Part shown: piece after piece, positions 1 to 4,518 of the stretch
Numbering within the stretch: the first letter of the stretch is position 1
Layout of the letters: each line of letters starts with the position of its first letter
Assembly (NCBI GenBank): GCA_903918705.1
Contig: CAIXFP010000692.1
Coordinates: 1 to 6,601, forward strand
Direction: 5' to 3'
Length of the DNA stretch: 6,601 bases
Source of the DNA: an uncultured Pseudomonadota bacterium
Lineage (GTDB): Bacteria; Pseudomonadota; Gammaproteobacteria; Burkholderiales; Thiobacillaceae
Made by a program: the position numbers and the translations under genes
Notes under the pieces: generated by a model
The model's input: the letters and a program-made list of their open reading frames with translations, nothing else
Databases searched by the model: none
Told to the model about the DNA's origin: nothing

Positions 1-1
1 G

Positions 2-133
2 TTGTTTGATCAGGAGCAACGCAGCCAGACGGCGCGGCAGGCCCGCAATCGGGCGCGTAGCGGGCTCACCCGGCAGGTGAGCGTGATCGAAGGCGCGAAC
101 CTCAGCACCCTGCGGCCTCACGGAGCCAAATGA
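2..133 (+). CDS. C-terminal end of an unrecognised protein (5' truncated by window)
   Basis: This frame is open from the window edge to a TGA at 131-133 and gives 43 residues. Third codon positions are mostly G or C, as in the clear genes downstream, while the other two forward frames hit stops within this stretch. The tail is polar and rich in Gln and Arg, begins LFDQEQRSQTARQARNR and ends LRPHGAK. Its first half could be a charged helix. I see no motif that names a family. It lies on the same strand as the molybdenum hydroxylase genes but is separated from them by about 107 bp containing an inverted repeat, so it may or may not share their transcript. With so little sequence, an accidental open frame cannot be excluded. 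Confidence 0.5.
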   Translation: MFDQEQRSQTARQARNRARSGLTRQVSVIEGANLSTLRPHGAK

Positions 134-178
134 GCGGTCAACTGAGGAATCAAGGATCATCCCCGGAATGCAGTCGTG

Positions 179-208
179 GCGAGTGGGCACCAGATGGCCC
201 CGACTCGC
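179..208. repeat. Imperfect inverted repeat upstream of the Mo-hydroxylase genes
   Basis: GCGAGT at 179-184 is an exact inverted match to ACTCGC at 203-208. With one unpaired base (202), the stem can extend by three G:C pairs (185-187 with 199-201). No T-tract follows, so it is a poor intrinsic terminator. It lies about 30 bp before the first gene's start, where an operator or a leader hairpin could sit. The role is unknown, and a short stem like this can arise by chance in GC-rich DNA. Confidence 0.25.
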
Positions 209-229
209 GCTAAGCTCGCCCTATCGTCG

Positions 230-236
230 AAGGAGG
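230..236 (+). promoter_or_regulatory. Shine-Dalgarno site for the [2Fe-2S] subunit gene
   Basis: AAGGAGG lies four bases before the ATG at 241 and is a near-perfect anti-SD complement. It fixes the start of the small-subunit gene and contrasts with the two later genes in the window, neither of which has a recognisable site. Confidence 0.85.
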
Positions 237-240
237 CACC

Positions 241-708
241 ATGCTCAAACTGAATGTGAATGGCAAAGTCCATGAAGTCGATGTCGAACCCGATATGCCG
301 CTCCTCTGGGTGCTGCGTGACCATCTCGGCCTGCTCGGCACGAAATACGGTTGCGGCGTCGAGATCTGCGGCGCCTGCACCGTCCAGGTCGACGGCGAGG
401 CGGTGCGCTCCTGCGGCATGCCGGCGGCCAAGGCGCAGGGCAAGGAAATACTCACCATCGAGGGCTTGATCTACACCGGCCTGCAGGAATCCTGGCTCGA
501 ACAGGAAGTGCCCCAGTGCGGCTACTGTCAGCCCGGCATGATCATGGCGGCCTCCGCCCTGCTGGCGAAAAATCCCGATCCCTCTGACTCCGACATCGAC
601 GCGGCCATGACCAACCTGTGCCGTTGCGGCACCTATGCCCGGGTGCGCGCGGCCATCCATGCCGCCGCCGCCAAGTGCAAGCCGTACATCCCGGTCAACC
701 CGGAATAG
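241..708 (+). CDS. [2Fe-2S]-binding small subunit of an IorA-type molybdenum hydroxylase
   Basis: This 155-residue protein is the electron-transfer subunit of a xanthine-oxidase-family enzyme. Two cluster domains are visible. The N-terminal ferredoxin-like half has Cys38, Cys43, Cys46 and Cys58 in the pattern CGxxxCGAC...C. The helical C-terminal half has Cys93 and Cys96 (QCGYCQPGM) and Cys127 and Cys129 (NLCRCGTY). All eight ligands are present and the length is normal for the family. The short form, with the RCGTYxRVRAAI ending, matches the isoquinoline 1-oxidoreductase alpha-subunit type. It should carry electrons from the molybdenum site of the protein encoded 9 bp downstream to an external acceptor. 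It has no signal peptide of its own, so if the enzyme is periplasmic it is probably exported folded, piggyback on the Tat signal of the large subunit. The start is supported by the AAGGAGG site. The substrate cannot be told from sequence. Confidence 0.95.
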   Translation: MLKLNVNGKVHEVDVEPDMPLLWVLRDHLGLLGTKYGCGVEICGACTVQVDGEAVRSCGMPAAKAQGKEILTIEGLIYTGLQESWLEQEVPQCGYCQPGMIMAASALLAKNPDPSDSDIDAAMTNLCRCGTYARVRAAIHAAAAKCKPYIPVNPE

Positions 709-711
709 GAG
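707..711 (+). promoter_or_regulatory. Shine-Dalgarno site for the large subunit, overlapping the upstream stop
   Basis: AGGAG at 707-711 shares bases with the TAG stop (706-708) of the small-subunit gene and sits six bases before the ATG at 718. A ribosome terminating on the first gene would cover this site, so the two subunits are probably translated in a coupled way, which helps match their amounts. It supports ATG 718 as the start. Confidence 0.75.
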
Positions 712-717
712 CCCGCC

Positions 718-2865
718 ATGAACCTCACGCGCCGCGAATTTCTCAAGGCCTCCACCGCCCTGGGCGGTGGCTTGTTGCTGGAGTTCTGTTTTCCCCGGGC
801 CAGTCTGGCCGCAATCGATGCGCCGCTCACCGAGGTCAACGCCTGGGTGGTCATCCATCCCGACGACCGGGTGGTGGTGCGCATCGCCCGCTCGGAAATG
901 GGGCAGGGCACCTACACCGCCCTGGCGCAGCTGGTGGCGGAAGAACTGGATTGCGACTGGGCTCGTGTGAGCGCCGAATTCGCCTCGCCCAACGAGCATT
1001 TCCGCAGGAATCGCGTCTGGGGCTCCATGTCCACCGGCGGCAGCATGGGTGTGCGCAGTTCCCAGGACTACGTGCGCCGCGCCGGCGCGGCCGCCCGCAT
1101 GATGCTGGTCCAGGCCGCCGCGAATCGCTGGAACGTGCCGGTGGCGGAATGCGGCGCCGAGCGCGGCGTCATCCGCCACGCCCCGAGCCAGCGCACCCTG
1201 CGCTACGGCGAAGTGGCGGGGGAGGCGGCGAAGCTGGTGCCGCCCACGGACATCTCCCTGCGCGACCCGAAGGACTGGAAGATCGCCGGCCAGCCGCTGC
1301 ACCGCCTCGACCTGCCGGACAAGGTGTTCGGCCGCCCGGTGTTCGGCGTCGACGTCAGCCTGCCGGGCATGCTGCATGCCTCCATCGCCCAGTGCCCGGT
1401 GTTCGGCGGCAAGGTGAAAAGCGTCGACAGCGCGGCGGCGGAGAAAATGCGCGGGTTCAAAACCCTGGTGCGCACCCCGGATTTCGTCGCCGTGGTGGCT
1501 GACAGTTGGTGGCGCGCCAATCAGGCCTTGCTGGCGGTGAAGATCGAATGGGACGACGGCGGCAACGGCGGCGTCTCCAACGCCGGCATCGACGCCATGC
1601 TGCGCGAAGGACTGGCGGCCGCCGACCTGCCCCAGGCGCGCAAGCTGGGCGATCCCGCCGCCGCCCTGGCCGGCGCCACCCGTGTGGTGGAAGCGGAATA
1701 CGCCTCGCCCTATCTCCATCACGCCACCCTGGAACCTCAGACCTGCACGGCCTGGCTCAAGCCTGAGGGCTTCCTCGACGTGTGGACTTCCACCCAGAAC
1801 GGCGAAGCCTCCATGCAGGCCGCCGCCGCGGTTTCCGGCCTGCCCCTGGACAGGATCGAGGTCCACAAGATGATGCTGGGCGGCGGCTTCGGCCGTCGCG
1901 GCGCGCCCCAGGATTTCGTGCGCCAGGGCGTGGCCATCGCCCTGGCCCTGCCCGGCACGCCGGTGAAGCTGATGTGGTCGCGGGAAGAAGACATGCAGCA
2001 CGGCTTCTACCGCCCGGCCAGTCGCGTGCGGATGAAGGCGGGCCTGGACGCCCAGGGCAACCTGCTGGCCCTGCATACCCGCATCGCCTGCCCCGGCATC
2101 CTCAAGAGTCTGTTGCCGGAGATGATGAGGCCGGACGGCATCGACTTCACCGCCGTGCGCGCCCTTCACGACATGCCTTACGCGGTACCCAACCAGCAGG
2201 TGGATTACGCCATGCGCAACGGGCATGTGCCGGTGGGCTTCTGGCGCGGGCCGGGGCAACAAAATTCCTACTACCGCGAGTGCTTCATCGACGAACTGGC
2301 CCATGAAGCGGGCAGGGATCCGGTGGCTTACCGGGTGGCCATGCTGAAGCCGGACGACAAGAACCGCCTGGTCCTGGAAGCCGTGGCCAAGGCGGCGGGC
2401 TGGGGACAGCCGCTGCCCGCGGGTATCCACCGTGGCGTGGCGGTGGCCGACGGGTTCGGCAGTTACACCGCCATGGTGGCGGAGGTGTCGGTGAGTCCGG
2501 CGGGGGAGGTGAAGGTGCGCCGCATCGTGGTGGCCATCGACTCCGGCCACGTGGTGAACCCGGACACCTGCCGCGCCCAGGCCGAGAGCAACGTGATCTA
2601 CGGCCTGGGGCCCATTCTCTACCAGGAAATCAACGTGAAGGACGGGCGGGCGGCGGAATCCAACTTCGACGACTACCGCTTGCCGAAACTGCGCGAGATG
2701 CCCGTCGTGGAAACCGTGCTGGTGCCCAGCGGCGGGTTCTGGGGCGGCCATGGCGAGCCGGCCCTTTTGCCCCTGGCCCCGGCGGTGTGCAATGCCATCT
2801 TCGCCGCCACCGGCAAGCGCATTCGTTCCCTGCCCCTCAAGCACCATGATCTGAGCCACGCCTGA
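718..2865 (+). CDS. Tat-exported molybdopterin-binding large subunit, IorB-type (xanthine dehydrogenase family)
   Basis: This 715-residue catalytic subunit should hold a molybdopterin cofactor and hydroxylate or oxidise an N-heterocycle, aldehyde or similar substrate using water. The N-terminus has a twin-arginine signal: TRREFLK at 4-10, a hydrophobic stretch to about 23, and a likely cleavage near ASLA-A (31/32). This places the enzyme in the periplasm or on the outer face of the inner membrane. Family motifs follow in IorB order: SEMGQGTY near 59-66, GSMSTGGSMGVRSS at 102-115, LEPQT near 338-342, TQ at 359-360, the cofactor loop GGGFGRR at 388-394, GFWRGPGQ at 507-514 and GGHGEP with Glu680. 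Glu680 corresponds to the catalytic glutamate of xanthine oxidoreductase. The signal followed by the MGQG-containing N-terminal block is typical of the isoquinoline 1-oxidoreductase beta-subunit group. No FAD subunit, cytochrome or XdhC-type maturation gene is adjacent. The substrate is unknown; the family call is secure. Confidence 0.95.
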   Translation: MNLTRREFLKASTALGGGLLLEFCFPRASLAAIDAPLTEVNAWVVIHPDDRVVVRIARSEMGQGTYTALAQLVAEELDCDWARVSAEFASPNEHFRRNRVWGSMSTGGSMGVRSSQDYVRRAGAAARMMLVQAAANRWNVPVAECGAERGVIRHAPSQRTLRYGEVAGEAAKLVPPTDISLRDPKDWKIAGQPLHRLDLPDKVFGRPVFGVDVSLPGMLHASIAQCPVFGGKVKSVDSAAAEKMRGFKTLVRTPDFVAVVADSWWRANQALLAVKIEWDDGGNGGVSNAGIDAMLREGLAAADLPQARKLGDPAAALAGATRVVEAEYASPYLHHATLEPQTCTAWLKPEGFLDVWTSTQNGEASMQAAAAVSGLPLDRIEVHKMMLGGGFGRRGAPQDFVRQGVAIALALPGTPVKLMWSREEDMQHGFYRPASRVRMKAGLDAQGNLLALHTRIACPGILKSLLPEMMRPDGIDFTAVRALHDMPYAVPNQQVDYAMRNGHVPVGFWRGPGQQNSYYRECFIDELAHEAGRDPVAYRVAMLKPDDKNRLVLEAVAKAAGWGQPLPAGIHRGVAVADGFGSYTAMVAEVSVSPAGEVKVRRIVVAIDSGHVVNPDTCRAQAESNVIYGLGPILYQEINVKDGRAAESNFDDYRLPKLREMPVVETVLVPSGGFWGGHGEPALLPLAPAVCNAIFAATGKRIRSLPLKHHDLSHA

Positions 2866-2916
2866 TGGTCCAGCCGGGGAGGCATTGGGGCGGAAGTTGT
2901 CGCCGCGCGCGCTGGC

Positions 2917-4374
2917 GTGAGTGTTGACGCCATGACGCCGGCCTTCGACCCCACTCCCTTCCTGCTGGCCATCCATCTCTTCGTCAGTGTTCCGGTTGCG
3001 GCGCTGCTGGCCTGGCTGGCGGCTCTCGGCTATCGCCGCCGCGGGGAGCCGGGCCTGCTCTGGCTGGGCACCGGCATGCTGTTCTGGGGCGCGGCGGGGG
3101 TCGCGGCCTGGCTGATCGGCCCCGCCGGCTCGACCCTGGCGTTCAACGCCAGCAGCCTCCTGGTGTGGCTGGCCGCGTTTTGCCTGTTGCTCGCGGTGCT
3201 CGAGATACAGGCCGGGCGGATTCCCCATGCGCCGCCCGGCCCGAGCATCGCCCGGGTCTATGCGGGCGCGGCGGCGCTCATGCTGCCGAGCGTGGCGGCT
3301 GCGCTCTGGCTCCCGGCCTCGTTACCGGAATATCTGGGTGGAAATCGACTGGGGCCGGCGTTCGCGGCCTCGGCCCTGGTCCAGTTTGCTCTGGCGAGCG
3401 TCCTGCTCGGACGTGGACGCCAGCCCCTCCCGCGCTTCCTGGCCTGGTTTGCGCGGGGTTTGGCGCTGCTCGGCCTGGGCATGCTTGCCGGGGCGCTCGC
3501 TTCCCTGCAAGTCGGTCTGCCCGCCTGGGTCGGCCACGTCGGGCTGCCGCTCGGCAGCGCCTGTTTCCTGCTGGCACTTCTTGCGAGCTGGCGCGAGACG
3601 CAAGGCTGGCGGCTGCCCCTGGATTACGCCATGCGGGATGCCAACCAGCGCTTCGAGGACAGGTTCGACCAGGTGGCCGAGGGCATGGTGGTGCACGCAT
3701 GGTGGGGCGGCCACCTGTTGCGGGCCAATGCGGGCATGGCGGCCCTGCTGGGCTACAGCCGGGCCGAATTGCTGGCGATGACGGCCGACTTTCTGGCACC
3801 GGAGGACGCTCCCGCCGCGCGGAACGCCGGCGTGCGCCACGAAAAGACCCTGGTGGCCAAGGATGGGCGCCGTATCCAGGTGGAAATCCACACCCGCCGC
3901 CACACCGAGCAGAAGCGGGAACTGGCCCTGTCGATGATCCGCGACATCAGCCTGCAAGTCAGGATGGAATCGGCATTGCGGGACAGCGAACAGCGTTTTC
4001 GCCTGGCGTCGGGGGCGGTGCCGGTGAGGGTGACCGTTCATGACCGGGCACTGCGCATCCTCTGGGACTATGGCCAGCGCGGGAGGCATGACGACCGGCG
4101 GCGCGGGGACACGCTCTTTACGCCCGAGGAAACGTCGCGCTGCGAGGCCATCAAAAAGAGGGTGCTCGATGAAGGCATCGAAGTCCACGAACAGCGCTGG
4201 TTCGAGCCGCCGGATGGGCGTGTCTGCCTCGATCTCTACTGGGAGCCGATCCGGGACGAGGGGGGGCGGGCGGCGGGGGTGGTCCAGGCCAGCCTCGATC
4301 TGACCACGGTGAAACGCATCGAGGCCGCCTTGGCGGAGGGCGAGCCGCCGCCAGGGGAGGTCAATTCGCTATGA
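2917..4374 (+). CDS. Polytopic membrane protein with two PAS domains, no output domain
   Basis: This 485-residue protein looks like the sensory half of a signalling protein. Roughly seven hydrophobic segments are visible (about 14-39, 46-67, 78-98, 113-134, 146-165, 175-198 and 207-224). A first PAS domain lies at about 243-347, with ANAGMAALLGYSRAEL, then VAKDGRRIQVEI, then the PAC-like SMIRDISLQVRMESAL. A second PAS/PAC lies at about 356-472, from SEQRFRLASG through WFEPPDGRVCLDLYWEPIRD to VQASLDLTTVKRIEAAL. Such a domain normally leads into a histidine kinase or GGDEF domain, but here the protein ends 13 residues later with a TGA. The N-terminal segments match no family I can name. GTG 2917 is the only upstream start before an in-frame stop; ATG 2932 (residue 6) is an alternative, and neither has a convincing Shine-Dalgarno. 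The gene begins 51 bp after the hydroxylase large subunit and may share its transcript. It could signal by protein-protein contact with a partner encoded elsewhere, or be a truncated receptor. Confidence 0.85.
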   Translation: MSVDAMTPAFDPTPFLLAIHLFVSVPVAALLAWLAALGYRRRGEPGLLWLGTGMLFWGAAGVAAWLIGPAGSTLAFNASSLLVWLAAFCLLLAVLEIQAGRIPHAPPGPSIARVYAGAAALMLPSVAAALWLPASLPEYLGGNRLGPAFAASALVQFALASVLLGRGRQPLPRFLAWFARGLALLGLGMLAGALASLQVGLPAWVGHVGLPLGSACFLLALLASWRETQGWRLPLDYAMRDANQRFEDRFDQVAEGMVVHAWWGGHLLRANAGMAALLGYSRAELLAMTADFLAPEDAPAARNAGVRHEKTLVAKDGRRIQVEIHTRRHTEQKRELALSMIRDISLQVRMESALRDSEQRFRLASGAVPVRVTVHDRALRILWDYGQRGRHDDRRRGDTLFTPEETSRCEAIKKRVLDEGIEVHEQRWFEPPDGRVCLDLYWEPIRDEGGRAAGVVQASLDLTTVKRIEAALAEGEPPPGEVNSL

Positions 4375-4421
4375 GCTTGCCCAGGGGCCGGAGCAGTATC
4401 CTGGCCACGGCTGCCGGAAAC

Positions 4422-4433
4422 CTCCCATGGGAG
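4422..4433. repeat. Perfect 12-bp palindrome in the gap before lon
   Basis: CTCCCATGGGAG is an uninterrupted perfect palindrome about 48 bp after the PAS gene's stop and about 80 bp before the lon start. With no loop and no following T-tract it is not terminator-like. It resembles a dimeric regulator's binding site in form, but matches no operator I recognise. Confidence 0.3.
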
Positions 4434-4455
4434 CCGACCATTACCGATATCCAAG

Positions 4456-4481
4456 CTTGAATCCCCGCGGATAGGCCATAC
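4456..4481 (+). promoter_or_regulatory. Possible heat-shock (sigma-32-like) promoter for lon
   Basis: CTTGAAT at 4456-4462 matches the sigma-32 -35 element well. GGCCATAC at 4474-4481 is a partial match to the -10 consensus CCCCATNT, keeping the CCAT core. The spacing is about two bases shorter than in well-known sigma-32 promoters such as E. coli lon and dnaK, which weakens the call. If real, transcription would begin near 4488 and leave a leader of about 27 bases. Heat-shock control is usual for lon-family genes, so the context fits. Confidence 0.35.
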
Positions 4482-4491
4482 CGATTAGCTC

Positions 4492-4518
4492 ATGTTCCCT
4501 CGCATAATGCAGCCATGA
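4492..4518 (+). CDS. Possible 8-codon leader ORF overlapping the lon start
   Basis: ATG at 4492 opens a frame encoding MFPRIMQP that stops at TGA 4516-4518. That stop overlaps the lon start codon in the classic ATGA stop-start arrangement. A second in-frame ATG is at 4507. Such a leader peptide could deliver ribosomes to lon by coupling, which would explain the missing Shine-Dalgarno. However, the leader ORF has no clear ribosome site itself, would start only a few bases from the predicted heat-shock transcript end, and could easily occur by chance. Confidence 0.15.
   Translation: MFPRIMQP
4503..4508 (+). promoter_or_regulatory. Possible sigma-70 -10 element giving a leaderless lon mRNA
   Basis: CATAAT differs from TATAAT at one position and ends six bases before the lon ATG, so transcription from it would start at or next to the A of the start codon. 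There is no recognisable Shine-Dalgarno before this gene, as expected for a leaderless message. No good -35 hexamer lies 16-18 bp upstream, so the promoter is only tentative, and it competes with the heat-shock-like promoter further upstream. Confidence 0.3.

Noticed and set aside
184..198. A possible sigma-54 promoter (TGG...TGGC with GG-N10-GC spacing) before the hydroxylase genes
   Set aside because: Only the invariant GG and GC dinucleotides fit; most other positions of the -24 box mismatch. Chance matches are expected at this GC content.
618..1502. A 294-codon plus-strand frame overlapping both hydroxylase genes
   Set aside because: It is out of frame with two genes carrying intact family motifs, and its Arg/Pro/Gly-rich product is typical of a shifted GC-rich frame.
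157..3228. A 1023-codon open frame on the minus strand opposite the Mo-hydroxylase genes and the start of the PAS gene
   Set aside because: It is codon-aligned antisense to three plus-strand genes that share one frame. It stays open only because TTA, CTA and TCA codons are rare in GC-rich genes. Its product is low-complexity, rich in Gly, His, Arg and Gln, with no recognisable family, whereas the plus strand encodes clear conserved motifs.
3322..4188. A 288-codon minus-strand frame opposite the PAS gene
   Set aside because: The plus strand encodes membrane helices and two PAS domains; the minus product has neither motifs nor normal composition.
4375..4420. A search for a terminator after the PAS gene
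   Set aside because: Short GC-rich complementary patches such as GCAG/CTGC occur, but no strong stem followed by a T-run, so no terminator is called.
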